Assembly: GCA_030429955.1 (NCBI GenBank)
Contig: JAUIGO010000001.1
Span: 62,001-126,000, forward strand
Reading direction: 5' to 3'
Source: Bacteroidia bacterium
GTDB lineage: Bacteria > Bacteroidota > Bacteroidia > Flavobacteriales > Flavobacteriaceae
DNA length: 64,000 nt
The position numbers and the translations under genes are program-made. Positions 1 through 9,346 of the stretch are shown here, in pieces. Below the pieces are notes generated by a model. That model worked only from the letters and a program-made list of their open reading frames with translations, ran no database searches and was not told where the DNA came from. Position 1 is the first letter of the stretch. The number at the start of each line of letters is the position of its first letter.

Positions 1-3000
1 CCATTATTATTAGCATCAGGAGCAACTGATTGGGACCATAAAAAGATGGCACCTTCTGTTTCACCATTAATAGGAGGAGTAAGAGGCACATCTGCGATGT
101 TAGCGTTAAAAAAGTCATCCACACTAATGGCAGAAGGATAAGGGTTGCCAATAAAATTCCAATTGTTATCGTTTATTTCGTTATTGTTTTTATAAAGTGT
201 AACCGTAATATCACCTGTATTTAAAGCACCAGAGAATACTGTACTATTATCAGAATAAAGCCCAGAAGGAGGTACACCAGCTGTGGTTACTGCATAGCCT
301 CTGCCTATTTCCATAGCACCAGAAGCGTATTGCCAATCATCACCATTATCATCAATATCATCTTGGCCAACTGTTACAGCATTATTATTTCCGACTTCAA
401 TTTCATTATCTAAAAAGTTAGCTGCTTCAAAATAGTAACGTCTATTCCCAACTGGAGATGGAAATACGTTTGAAATATCTTCACCAAATCCAGGATTACT
501 CGGATTATTTACAGGCGAACTCCAATAGGTATAATTAATTTGAGAAATATCTGAATCAAATGTTGCAGTATGTTTATTAACTGTAGCAATTCCTGCTCCA
601 GAATTGGTAAACGTTCCAGCAGCAGCTCCATCACCTCGTTGTACAAAAGACCCACGTGTTTGTATATCAATTGTGCCATGATTTGTAACATTATTTTCAA
701 TACTGACATATGTGCCATTTGTAATAGTTAAAGTGGCTGAAGAATTTATTTCACACTCACAAGCTTCAATGTTACCATAAGTTGCTGTTGAGTAATCTCC
801 TGCTATAATAGCTTTTTGCGAAGAGGTTGGTGCAGTTGTAATGTTATTGTTCATATCTCTCCAATTATTACTTATAGCTCCCCAGGTTTTTACTGAAGGA
901 ATTTTTCCAGTTAAAAGGACATCATCTATAGCCCAAACTTCATCAAATCGGTTATTTTTTAAAGTTATCCTTACCATAAGATTACTTACACTTGGTAAGC
1001 CAACAACATTAATTGTACTATATCCTTCAGTGGTTTGGAATTGACCACCAACAGAAGGTGTAAATGGAGATTCAATAGTATTATTATTGTCATAAGTTAC
1101 AGAAGCTATTCCAGTTCCAGAAGTAAAAGACCATCTGGAATTGGTTCTTCCTGTTACTTGAACTTCATCAGACCAGGTGGTTCCATTGTCTTCGCTAATT
1201 GACACAATAACATCGTCACTATCCAAACCACTTAATGAACTCGATTTTGAAAACGCACCTACACGAATGCTTAGTTCAATATCATCGTAACCTTGAGTGT
1301 CAATACTGGAAAATTCTAGGTAAGCATACGCCCAATTGGTATCTACAGTGTTGTTCAATTGAAAACTCTTATTGCCTAAATAAAGAGGAGAATTGCCACC
1401 ATCACCAACAGCACCATAACCTGTGCCACCAGCAATAGAAACTGTAGAAGCATAAGTTTGTGTGTTTGTAAACGACCAAGTTGGAGTAGCTGGTGAATCT
1501 TCAAAATCTTGTATAGCAATTGTTTGTACCTGATCAGAAACACAGATAATATAATTAACTCCAATCCCTCTAACACTAAAGGTATAAGGACTCTCGCCAC
1601 CAGTACCATCATTATGCGTTATTGTAATAACAGCATCTTTAATACCTATAGTTGTTGGTGAAAACTCAATTTGTAGAGGAGAATTTGAATCTGCTGGTAT
1701 AGTTATTCCAGTTGGTGAAATAATTGTAAAATCAGCAGCATCAGGACCTGTTAATGTAATGTTTGAAATGGTTAAAGCTTGATTGCCTATATTTTCAAGC
1801 GAAAAAGTTTTAGATATTACCTCAGAAGTATTGATGTTTGCTTCACCAAAAATAGTAAAATTATTAGTGCTAAGTTCTGGAATCCCGCTACCACTTGGAA
1901 TAGAAATGCTATTGCCTTTAACATTAATTTCTCTACCATTTCCGATACCATTAATAGCAAAAGTAAAAGGGTCTTCAGCATCAGTTACGTCATTATTTTC
2001 AATGGATACAGTTGCGGTTCTGAGACCAGCTTCAGAAGGTGTAAAAGTGATTTCAAAAGTATCTTGGGCACCAGAAGCTAAACTTGTATTAACTGGTTGA
2101 GAGGTTACTACAAAATCAGAAGCGTTGGCACCACTTATTTGTACTCGTGGTGTTCCATCTAGAATTAATGATTGTGTACCAATACTTTCAATAATTAATG
2201 TATTTGAATCTGGCGTGCCAACATTGCTGGCACCAAAGGCTGTGTTGTTTAGACCACTTGTTGTGGTATCACCACTTGTAATCACGTTGTTGTTACCTTC
2301 AACAAATATTTCTGGACCAGTTGGGCGTGAGATATTTATGGTATAATCTTCAACTTCACCATCAAACCCAATGTTACAAGCTGTAGGGTTATTATCCCAT
2401 TCGGCACTAACACGCATCCTAACATTACCTAAATAAGCATTAGTTGGGACATTTATAGTTAAACCGCTTCCTGATGTTGGGCCATTATTAACATTCGTTG
2501 CAGAACCCAATTCATATTGCTCGCTTGCTATAAATGTACCATCATTGTTCCAATCTATCCAGACACGACTATAAACAGTCCAATTTCCGTCTGTATTAAC
2601 ATTAACAGTTAATGGATAACTTTCGCCTAAAAAAACATTTATTGGTATTGCAGTGTAATCTGAATAGTCATTGTCTTCGTCTGGAGAGTTGTTGATATAA
2701 GTTCCTAATTGAACCATTCTAACACCAGTATTATAGTTATCTGTTGCATCCCCAAATGAATCACAATAATCTATTCCTGTTGTCTCACATACTGTATTTC
2801 CTCTAGACCAATCATTGGTAGTTCTGTTTCTTACAAAAATTGTATAACAATACTGTATCCCTTCAGTTAAATTAGTTACAGTTGTGGTTATGCCATTACC
2901 TTTAAACACAAAAGAATCTGGCCCACTATAATTGGCATTTGCTACATAAGCAGAACCATCACCTGTTGGAGTAAATGTTGTGGCTCCACCTTGATTGGCA

Positions 3001-4610
3001 ACAATTAATATTTCATAGCAAGAAGTTGGCAAAGGATTGGTCCAATCTATTACAGAAGAATTTTGTGCAATTGAAGCGCTTGTTATATTGGCTAAAGGCA
3101 TTCCTATGGTATAAGTCTGGATATAAGAACTTGCCATATTTGTATTGTAAATGCCATTTGCCCAACCAGTTTGAGTTTCAGAATTGTAGGCAACTACTTT
3201 AAATGTGTAATCATTACCAGAGGTTAAATTGGTTACTGTAGCTGACGTACCAGCACCTTTATAAACAGCCTTGCCTAAAGTAGTATAAGTATTAGCAGCC
3301 GCATAATTACTATTAGCAATATAGGTATTTGCATATCCAGCTGAACTAACATCCATTTCAGGAATTGTTGTACCTGTCTGTACAAAAACGATATAACCTG
3401 TTGCACCACCAGTTGCAGCATTCCAAGAAAGGTCTATACTAGTTTCTGCAATACAAGCCACTAGATTAAGCCCATTATTTGGTGGTGTATTGTAAACGGT
3501 TAAAAGACCAGCATTTGAGGTTGCATCTGCACAAGGCGATGCAATGGCTAAACAACGATATTGATAACCATCCATACCCAACGTAGCACCAGTAATGGTA
3601 AGCGTCGTTGTTGTAACACCAGAGTAAACGCCACCATTTGTTAAGCTCGCCCAATTGGCACCACCATTGGTTGATACTTCCCATTGGTAGCTATTGGCAT
3701 TGTTTGCAGCAATTGAGAAGGTAGTATTTGTTCCAACACTAATAGTTCTGAAAGGTTGCGGTTGTGTTGTTATGGCTGGTGGTGTATTAATAATAATATT
3801 GCTTGAAGCTAGAGATGCTGTTGACCAACAACTTGTAGCAGTGTTATAAGCTCTTACATAGTAAATGCCATTAGTATTTACAATTAAACCAGTTGATGTT
3901 GGATTTGCAGTTGAAGTACCATTGGCTGTAGTTTGCCAGTAATAAACAACATTGGTTTGAGGTTGTCCAGCGCCATGTGTATAAGTTAAAGTAGTACTGT
4001 TGCAAGCTGGATTTGTGCCTGAGATTGAACCGTTAGGAGTGTTTGGTGGTGAGCAAGAAGCTGTACCGTTCAATATAACATTGTCAAATGCACCATAGTC
4101 ACTAGCACCATTTTGTCTTGCTTTTAAAACTATATAAACATTAGTTGTTGAGGCTGTAACATTGTAAGTTACAGTAATCCAGCTATTTGTGTTGTCGTTC
4201 AAATTTGTTAAATCCACAACTTTTACTCCATCTTCCCATATTTCATAACCTAAATCATCACCAGTATCAAAGCCGATTGTGTAATAGTCAAATGAAATAG
4301 TAACTCCTGAATAAGCAGATATGTTATAACTAGGAAAGGAAATTGTTTCAAAGCCAGTACCACCACAGCTTCCATTTAAATCTTGAATACCCCAAAACTG
4401 AGAGCCTTCACTTGGTGTAATCGAACTTAAAACTGTATCGTAATCCCACTGATCACCATTACCAGCATTACAAGGTGGTGTAGAAAAGGTTAAAGGAATC
4501 CACGTATCTGTTGCAGTTTGTTCAAAACTATTTTTAACAATTGTCTGCCCAAACCCATAAAAAAATGAGCATAGCAATGTTATCAATACGAGGGCGTATT
4601 TTTTTATCAT
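1..4610 (-). CDS. Giant secreted multidomain protein, probable T9SS substrate (C-terminus outside window)
   Basis: The frame starts at the ATG at 4610 and stays open to base 1, giving 1536 codons with the C-terminus missing. It opens with a signal peptide (residues 1-22, ending YGFGQ). By my reading there follow: a jelly-roll-like domain (about 25-175), an Ig-like repeat (about 275-370, SYQWEVS...YQYRCLA), two fibronectin type III-like repeats (about 380-610), a GEVED domain (about 655-757, with WIDWNNDGTF and DGEVEDYTI), two choice-of-anchor D repeats (about 758-1016), another beta-sandwich, and a terminal region with WNFIGNPYPSAISVDDFF. In Bacteroidota proteins this last motif commonly precedes a type IX sorting domain, which would lie beyond the edge. 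A surface adhesin or exoprotein is likely; no catalytic domain is seen. The module names are from recognition, not a search. Confidence 0.85.
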   Translation of the reverse strand, partial: MIKKYALVLITLLCSFFYGFGQTIVKNSFEQTATDTWIPLTFSTPPCNAGNGDQWDYDTVLSSITPSEGSQFWGIQDLNGSCGGTGFETISFPSYNISAYSGVTISFDYYTIGFDTGDDLGYEIWEDGVKVVDLTNLNDNTNSWITVTYNVTASTTNVYIVLKARQNGASDYGAFDNVILNGTASCSPPNTPNGSISGTNPACNSTTLTYTHGAGQPQTNVVYYWQTTANGTSTANPTSTGLIVNTNGIYYVRAYNTATSCWSTASLASSNIIINTPPAITTQPQPFRTISVGTNTTFSIAANNANSYQWEVSTNGGANWASLTNGGVYSGVTTTTLTITGATLGMDGYQYRCLAIASPCADATSNAGLLTVYNTPPNNGLNLVACIAETSIDLSWNAATGGATGYIVFVQTGTTIPEMDVSSAGYANTYIANSNYAAANTYTTLGKAVYKGAGTSATVTNLTSGNDYTFKVVAYNSETQTGWANGIYNTNMASSYIQTYTIGMPLANITSASIAQNSSVIDWTNPLPTSCYEILIVANQGGATTFTPTGDGSAYVANANYSGPDSFVFKGNGITTTVTNLTEGIQYCYTIFVRNRTTNDWSRGNTVCETTGIDYCDSFGDATDNYNTGVRMVQLGTYINNSPDEDNDYSDYTAIPINVFLGESYPLTVNVNTDGNWTVYSRVWIDWNNDGTFIASEQYELGSATNVNNGPTSGSGLTINVPTNAYLGNVRMRVSAEWDNNPTACNIGFDGEVEDYTINISRPTGPEIFVEGNNNVITSGDTTTSGLNNTAFGASNVGTPDSNTLIIESIGTQSLILDGTPRVQISGANASDFVVTSQPVNTSLASGAQDTFEITFTPSEAGLRTATVSIENNDVTDAEDPFTFAINGIGNGREINVKGNSISIPSGSGIPELSTNNFTIFGEANINTSEVISKTFSLENIGNQALTISNITLTGPDAADFTIISPTGITIPADSNSPLQIEFSPTTIGIKDAVITITHNDGTGGESPYTFSVRGIGVNYIICVSDQVQTIAIQDFEDSPATPTWSFTNTQTYASTVSIAGGTGYGAVGDGGNSPLYLGNKSFQLNNTVDTNWAYAYLEFSSIDTQGYDDIELSIRVGAFSKSSSLSGLDSDDVIVSISEDNGTTWSDEVQVTGRTNSRWSFTSGTGIASVTYDNNNTIESPFTPSVGGQFQTTEGYSTINVVGLPSVSNLMVRITLKNNRFDEVWAIDDVLLTGKIPSVKTWGAISNNWRDMNNNITTAPTSSQKAIIAGDYSTATYGNIEACECEINSSATLTITNGTYVSIENNVTNHGTIDIQTRGSFVQRGDGAAAGTFTNSGAGIATVNKHTATFDSDISQINYTYWSSPVNNPSNPGFGEDISNVFPSPVGNRRYYFEAANFLDNEIEVGNNNAVTVGQDDIDDNGDDWQYASGAMEIGRGYAVTTAGVPPSGLYSDNSTVFSGALNTGDITVTLYKNNNEINDNNWNFIGNPYPSAISVDDFFNANIADVPLTPPINGETEGAIFLWSQSVAPDANNN

Positions 4611-4647
4611 AGGGAGTAATTAATTTTTATTTTTCAAACAAACCTCG

Positions 4648-4677
4648 CAAATATACATCAATTTAGCTATAAATCAA
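4648..4677 (-). promoter_or_regulatory. Promoter for the giant secreted protein
   Basis: On the minus strand, TATATTTG (4655-4648) fits the Bacteroidota -7 consensus TAnnTTTG. A TTG lies 19 nt upstream (4677-4675), fitting the -33 element. The ATG is about 38 nt downstream at 4610. Confidence 0.6.
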
Positions 4678-4724
4678 TCGGTTAGAATAAATCACTTATT
4701 AACAAATTGTTATTAAATTGCAAC

Positions 4725-5198
4725 ATGATGTCTAACAAAACATATACGGTTGAGGAAGCTTTATTAAAACTTCAAAATTATTGTTCTTATCAAGAACGTT
4801 GTCACCAAGAAGTACAGCAAAAATTGATAGGAATGCGAATGATTCCTGAAGCTATAGACCAAATCATAGGTCATCTTTTGGAGCATAACTTTCTAAACGA
4901 AGAACGATTTGCCAAAACATTTGTAAGTGGTAAGTTCAGAATTAAAAAATGGGGACGACGTCGCTTAACTCTCGAATTAAAGAAAAAAGACATTAGTAAA
5001 TATAATATAAATCAGGCAATTAATGAAATAAATGAAGTTGAATACATCGAAACTTTCAACGCTTTAGCTAAAAACAGACTCAATTATATTAAAGAAACCA
5101 ATAAACTCAAGAAAAAAAAGAAGTTAGCAGATTACCTACTGTATAGAGGTTGGGAATCGCATTTGGTTTACGAAAAGGTGAATGAATTGATTAAATAA
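4725..5198 (+). CDS. recX: Regulatory protein RecX
   Basis: 157 residues. RecX binds RecA filaments and inhibits or modulates recombination and the SOS response in the cytoplasm. The sequence shows the family's three-helix repeats: YTVEEALLKLQNYCSYQERC at the N-terminus, then LLEHNFLNEERFAKTFVSGK and KWGRRRLTLELKKK. The C-terminal lysine-rich stretch KLKKKKKLADYLLYRGW is typical. The frame extends upstream to a TTG at 4707, but the double ATG at 4725/4728 fits the family start better. recA is not in the window. The gene is divergent from the giant secreted protein, with a short intergenic region. Confidence 0.9.
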   Translation: MMSNKTYTVEEALLKLQNYCSYQERCHQEVQQKLIGMRMIPEAIDQIIGHLLEHNFLNEERFAKTFVSGKFRIKKWGRRRLTLELKKKDISKYNINQAINEINEVEYIETFNALAKNRLNYIKETNKLKKKKKLADYLLYRGWESHLVYEKVNELIK

Positions 5199-5225
5199 CT
5201 GTATTTTTCAAAAAAATAAATAGAG

Positions 5226-5846
5226 ATGCGTAAAATATTATTAACGATAGTGAGCTTGTGCTTTGTTTTTTCTTGCAAAGAAACCATAAAAGAAGAAAAG
5301 ATCGTTGTTGAAGAACAAGTTGCCAACACTGAAGTTGCAGAAGCAACCGAAGCCAATGCCTTTTGGGATTCGCTACAAGCACTTTGTGGAAAAGCTTTTG
5401 AAGGCACTTTAGTACTTCCTGAAAATGATCCAGATTTTGGAGGTAAACAACTGGTAATGCATGTACGATCTTGTGAAGACAACGTGATTAGAATTCCGTT
5501 TTTTGTTGGTGATGATAAATCAAGAACTTGGGTGCTAACTTTTGAAAATGATCGCATTGAATTAAAACACGATCACAGACACGAAGATGGCACTGAAGAC
5601 GACATCACCATGTATGGTGGAATAACCACTAATTCTGGGCAGGCCAATATTCAAACATTTTCAGCAGATCAGCACACTAAAACAATTATTCCAGCGGCAT
5701 CTACAAACACATGGTGGATTACTGTAGATGATAAACAATTTACCTATAATCTAAGACGATTAGGCACTGACAGAGTGTTTACAGTTGCTTTCGATTTAAC
5801 TAAAACCATTGTAACTCCCGAAGCACCTTGGGGCTGGGAAGATTAA
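5226..5846 (+). CDS. Lipoprotein of unknown function
   Basis: 206 residues. The N-terminus MRKILLTIVSLCFVFSC is a type II signal peptide with lipobox VFSC and lipidated Cys17. A Glu/Val-rich linker (residues 18-45) leads to one globular domain with several Trp and acidic residues, ending in APWGWED. I do not recognise the family. It begins 27 nt after recX, so co-transcription is possible, but a functional link to RecX is unlikely. It probably sits in the periplasm or outer membrane. The family is unassigned; the lipoprotein call is firm. Confidence 0.8.
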   Translation: MRKILLTIVSLCFVFSCKETIKEEKIVVEEQVANTEVAEATEANAFWDSLQALCGKAFEGTLVLPENDPDFGGKQLVMHVRSCEDNVIRIPFFVGDDKSRTWVLTFENDRIELKHDHRHEDGTEDDITMYGGITTNSGQANIQTFSADQHTKTIIPAASTNTWWITVDDKQFTYNLRRLGTDRVFTVAFDLTKTIVTPEAPWGWED

Positions 5847-5866
5847 AAAAAAAATTTAAGCGAAAC

Positions 5867-6358
5867 TTACAGATTAAAAGTCGCTCCTAAATTAATTGTA
5901 AACTGATTGTGAATTTTTTCAGATGGTGTTAATGTATCAGAATTATACTTAGCAATTGGCGTATTGAGTTCTGTGAAAATTCCAAAACCATCAGAGAAAA
6001 AGTATCGCATACCTAAATGACCACCAAAGTTTTTAAGTCCGAAATTTAAACCTGGATAAATGTCAAAGTTTTCATCAATATTAACCACATTTCCTAAATT
6101 GGCATTAAAACGTGCTTTGATATCAAAACGGTCTCCAAAATCTGCATCTAATTTATCATCAATACCTAAAGCATAAGTTGATGAAAGTCCTAATGAAATA
6201 TTTTCACCAACACCAAAGTCATAACTTACATTAAGACCTGAGGCATTGTCTTGAAAATTGGCTCCAACTTGAAATTTGTTGTCTCCTTTTCCTTGGTAAG
6301 CTTGAGCATTTACAAAAGCGACGCTTAACAAAGTTACTACTACAATTAAATTTTTCAT
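5867..6358 (-). CDS. Small outer-membrane beta-barrel-like protein
   Basis: 163 residues from the ATG at 6358; a seven-residue upstream extension (MPIKIYK) lacks signal-peptide character and is rejected. The signal peptide is MKNLIVVVTLLSVAFVNAQA. The rest is alternating hydrophobic/polar strands with Gly and aromatic residues (KFQVGANFQ, LNVSYDFGVG, LSSTYALG, GGHLGMRYFF) and ends in NLGATFNL, a terminal-aromatic/Leu pattern seen in outer-membrane barrels. It resembles a small flavobacterial barrel family (possibly DUF6646, from memory). Function is unknown. A -7 box (TATATTTG) lies at 6384-6377. Confidence 0.75.
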   Translation of the reverse strand: MKNLIVVVTLLSVAFVNAQAYQGKGDNKFQVGANFQDNASGLNVSYDFGVGENISLGLSSTYALGIDDKLDADFGDRFDIKARFNANLGNVVNIDENFDIYPGLNFGLKNFGGHLGMRYFFSDGFGIFTELNTPIAKYNSDTLTPSEKIHNQFTINLGATFNL

Positions 6359-6376
6359 TTTGTAAATTTTAATGGG

Positions 6377-6384
6377 CAAATATA
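6377..6384 (-). promoter_or_regulatory. -7 promoter box for the small barrel protein
   Basis: The minus-strand sequence TATATTTG matches TAnnTTTG and lies 18 nt before the ATG at 6358. No clear -33 TTG is seen. Confidence 0.45.
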
Positions 6385-6409
6385 GGATATGTTTTTAATT
6401 TTAAAGACT

Positions 6410-7291
6410 TTATTTAAAACTCTTATGTGTTCTTTTTATCGCTTGTTCGTTTTTCCAATCAATCCAATTTTGACCTTTGAGGCGTCGCATTAGATTGTCA
6501 AAATTGCGCATTACAAATACGTTATAAACGGCTTTACTTAGGTTTTTAGGATTTCTTGCAATAGCGCGTAAGCTCATAGAAAATCCTGGCGTGATATATT
6601 TCATGTAATGCCAATAGCCTTCAGGCATGTATAAAACTTCACCATGTTTCAAGTTAGTGATATAGCCTTGAGCATTTTTAAGGGCTGGCCATTTATCAAA
6701 ATCTGGATTGGAAAAATCAATATCTTCTCTGGTTATGAGCGAATGTGGAATTTTATACAAGTGCTTGTTCTGCTTTTGATCGAATAAAATAATTTGCTTT
6801 TTTCCTTCAAAATGAAAATGAAAAATATTGGCTAAATCAATATCATAATGCATAAAGGTATAGGAATCGGTTCCGCCAAAAAATAGCATTGGTAGACCTT
6901 TCATAAGTTTCAATCCAAAATCTGGATAGGTAAAATCATTTTGAAGTTGAGGTACTTCTTTTAAAATATTCCACAGAAAAATGCGATATCTTGTTGGCTC
7001 ACGTTTAAGCAAGTCAACATAATCGCTCATTTTCATTTTAGCATGAGGCTCGTTGAAACCATCTTTATAATCAACAGGTCTGTCGTCATAAAGTGGTACA
7101 GTTTTATCTCCAGCAATGGTTTTCATATAGTCTAAATTCCATTTGGAGTAAGCTGGCCAATCTTCAATAAAACGTTCAATAACCACAGGTTTTTGTGGTT
7201 TGAAGTAGTGTTTCATAAATTCCTGCTTGCTAATGGTTTCTACACGAGGAATATCTTGAAGATTTAGTTTCAAAGGCTTTGATTTTAACAT
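6410..7291 (-). CDS. Cupin-like (JmjC-type) Fe(II)/2-oxoglutarate-dependent oxygenase family protein
   Basis: 293 residues, no signal peptide, so cytoplasmic. It has the cupin_8/JmjC-like layout: N-terminal VETISKQEFMKHYF and KPVVIERFIEDWPA, then the core with FMHYDIDLANIFHFHFEGKK and GEVLYMPEGYWHYM. The likely iron ligands are His148 and Asp150 (HxD) and His228. The family includes protein hydroxylases and demethylases; the target here is unknown. The C-terminal 60 residues are basic. A TAACTTTG box ends only 2 nt before the ATG, so the message may be leaderless. Confidence 0.85.
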   Translation of the reverse strand: MLKSKPLKLNLQDIPRVETISKQEFMKHYFKPQKPVVIERFIEDWPAYSKWNLDYMKTIAGDKTVPLYDDRPVDYKDGFNEPHAKMKMSDYVDLLKREPTRYRIFLWNILKEVPQLQNDFTYPDFGLKLMKGLPMLFFGGTDSYTFMHYDIDLANIFHFHFEGKKQIILFDQKQNKHLYKIPHSLITREDIDFSNPDFDKWPALKNAQGYITNLKHGEVLYMPEGYWHYMKYITPGFSMSLRAIARNPKNLSKAVYNVFVMRNFDNLMRRLKGQNWIDWKNEQAIKRTHKSFK

Positions 7292-7293
7292 TC

Positions 7294-7301
7294 CAAAGTT
7301 A
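7294..7301 (-). promoter_or_regulatory. -7 box directly before the cupin-like gene
   Basis: The minus-strand sequence TAACTTTG matches TAnnTTTG. Only 2 nt (7292-7293) separate it from the ATG at 7291, so transcription may start at or near the start codon. Confidence 0.4.
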
Positions 7302-7401
7302 CTAAAACGTTATTTAATTTAAAATAGTGTAAAGTTTTGAGGTTAAAAAACTTTCACTTTTAAAATGGATATTTTATAAACTACCTGTAATAACAATGTC
7401 A

Positions 7402-9225
7402 TTAAAACTTATACTTCAAATCTAACAGCACATTGCCTTTTGGCATTGGCACTAGGTTGGTTTCAGTGTAAGCTTCATTAAAAATATTGTTTCCAATAAT
7501 TGAAAATTCAAACACATCTAAAGCTAGTGTTATTTTTGCATCGACAACACTATATGATTCGCCATTGGTACGTTCGGCAAATTTATAAACTAGACTTTGC
7601 GTGATGTTTTTTAAGAATTGTGAACGATAGGTTGCTGTAAAGTGATGTTTTAACGAATTGATTGAGTAACGTGAAAACGTAAAGGTATTGCTATCAATAT
7701 TTTCGTTTAAATAGGTATAACCTACTGAAATATTCTGATTGAAACCTGCTGTTTTAAATCCGTAAGCTGCATTAGCTTCAAACCCAAACGTGTTTAAATC
7801 TTGGATGTTTGTAGCTTGCCATTTGTCGCCTTCATTTTCTTTTACAAAATCTATTAAATGGTTAGAGTCCCTATTGAAAATTGCTGCTGAAGCATTAAAA
7901 TTTCGATTAAAATATTTTATACCAATTTCTTCTGTAATAGCCTCTTCAGGATCTAAATTTTCGTTCCCTGAAGTGGTTGGATCGTTATAAAACAAATCAG
8001 TATACGTCGGAATTCTGTATGTATAACCAGCATTTGCATAAAGTTTGACTTGGTCGTTTAGTTGATAACCTAAATCAATTCCTGGAAAGGCATGAAATTT
8101 AAAATCTGAAAAATAATTCACAGCAATTCCTGGAGTAACATCTAGTTTGTCATCAGCAAATTTAAAACGATGCTCTAAAAACACATTCACCATGTCACGT
8201 TCATGCTTTCCTAAATTATTACTTGAGATATACACTTTAGCGATATCAACACCAAAACCAGTAACACCAATTTTTGAAGTGTAAGACGCATTAAATTCTG
8301 CACCAACTTTATTGGTTTGGTGTAGGTTGCGATAAATAGATGGATTCTGACGAACAAACACATACATATCTTGGTTGCGTTTCCAGTATAAACGAGGTGA
8401 TATACTGAGTTTTTCCGACTTCAAATGCGTTGATACACCTACCAAACTACTTTGAGTTTCTTCGTATTGATTAATAGCTGAAGGTGAAGCATAAAAACCG
8501 TTAGCACCAAATTTTCGTTCAGTAAAATAACCAATCACATCAACAGGTGTGTTGTTTTTATTAAAACTGCTTTTTACAAAATAATTCTGATTTTCAAAAT
8601 CAGTATTATGTCTGTAGCCATCAGAGGTATTCACTGATGCATGTGCAATAAATGAGCTGTTGCCAAAATCTTTTCCAGTAGTTCCAGACACATGTTGCTG
8701 ACCAAATGAACCAAGTTGAAAGCTAGCGACATTAACACTATCAGCATTGCTTTTAGTTACTATATTAATGGCTCCTGTAAATGCATTTTGACCAAAAACA
8801 CGAGCAGCAGGACCTTTTATAATTTCAATGCGCTCAATGGTTTCAATGGGTAAAGCCATGTTCATGGTGTGGTGTCCAGTTTGAGCATCTTCAACTTTAA
8901 TACCATCAATGAGTAATAGTGTTTGATCAAAACTACCACCACGAATGTATAAATCGGCTTGCATGCCATTAACGCCACGACGCCTCATATCAACTCCAGC
9001 GACTTGCTGTAATAATTCTGACACGTTCGTTGCTGTACTTTGCATGATGTCTGTAGATGGAATTACAGTAATGGTTCTGGAGTTTTCTTTAAAAGGTAAA
9101 TGGATTCTGCTAGAGGTAATGACTACAGAATCTAATTCTTGGTTTTGTGTTTTGTTTTGAGCGTTTGAAACATAACTTACTGCTAATAAAGCTGCTATAA
9201 ATAATAAACTGTTTTTTGCTTTCAT
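7402..9225 (-). CDS. TonB-dependent outer-membrane receptor (BtuB/colicin-receptor type)
   Basis: 607 residues from the ATG at 9225; the 27-residue upstream extension hides a clean signal peptide (MKAKNSLLFIAALLAVSYVSNAQ) and is rejected. A TonB-box-like LDSVVITSSR (31-40) precedes the plug (about 45-158: TNVSELLQQVAGVDM, DLYIRGGSFDQTLLLIDGI, IERIEIIKGPAARVFGQNAFTG), then the barrel, ending in DLKYKF. It lacks the N-terminal CarboxypepD_reg domain of SusC-like receptors and is short, like vitamin B12 or siderophore receptors. The substrate is unknown: no cobalamin riboswitch or SusD partner is nearby. Candidate -7 box at 9252-9245. Confidence 0.9.
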   Translation of the reverse strand: MKAKNSLLFIAALLAVSYVSNAQNKTQNQELDSVVITSSRIHLPFKENSRTITVIPSTDIMQSTATNVSELLQQVAGVDMRRRGVNGMQADLYIRGGSFDQTLLLIDGIKVEDAQTGHHTMNMALPIETIERIEIIKGPAARVFGQNAFTGAINIVTKSNADSVNVASFQLGSFGQQHVSGTTGKDFGNSSFIAHASVNTSDGYRHNTDFENQNYFVKSSFNKNNTPVDVIGYFTERKFGANGFYASPSAINQYEETQSSLVGVSTHLKSEKLSISPRLYWKRNQDMYVFVRQNPSIYRNLHQTNKVGAEFNASYTSKIGVTGFGVDIAKVYISSNNLGKHERDMVNVFLEHRFKFADDKLDVTPGIAVNYFSDFKFHAFPGIDLGYQLNDQVKLYANAGYTYRIPTYTDLFYNDPTTSGNENLDPEEAITEEIGIKYFNRNFNASAAIFNRDSNHLIDFVKENEGDKWQATNIQDLNTFGFEANAAYGFKTAGFNQNISVGYTYLNENIDSNTFTFSRYSINSLKHHFTATYRSQFLKNITQSLVYKFAERTNGESYSVVDAKITLALDVFEFSIIGNNIFNEAYTETNLVPMPKGNVLLDLKYKF

Positions 9226-9244
9226 TCTTAGTGTTTTGAGCGAC

Positions 9245-9252
9245 CAAAAGTA
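9245..9252 (-). promoter_or_regulatory. -7 box for the TonB receptor
   Basis: TACTTTTG on the minus strand fits TAnnTTTG and lies 19 nt before the ATG at 9225. Confidence 0.4.
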
Positions 9253-9346
9253 GAAAATTAAGGTAAAAGCCAAAGCCAAATTTAACTTTTTATAAATTTT
9301 AGACATTGGTCAAAAATAGTATCTTAGTCACTTAAAATATTTATCG

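Noticed and set aside
1376-1612. Minus-strand 78-codon ORF and other short ORFs between 1 and 4610
   Set aside because: They lie in other frames of the giant secreted protein, whose open frame runs through the whole region.
5168-5557. Minus-strand ORF of 129 codons opposite the 5226 lipoprotein
   Set aside because: Shadow of a clear plus-strand lipoprotein gene; the sequence has no recognisable domain.
9226-9346. Possible cobalamin riboswitch upstream of the BtuB-like receptor
   Set aside because: The gap is only 121 nt and contains no B12-box-like conserved core or long paired structure.
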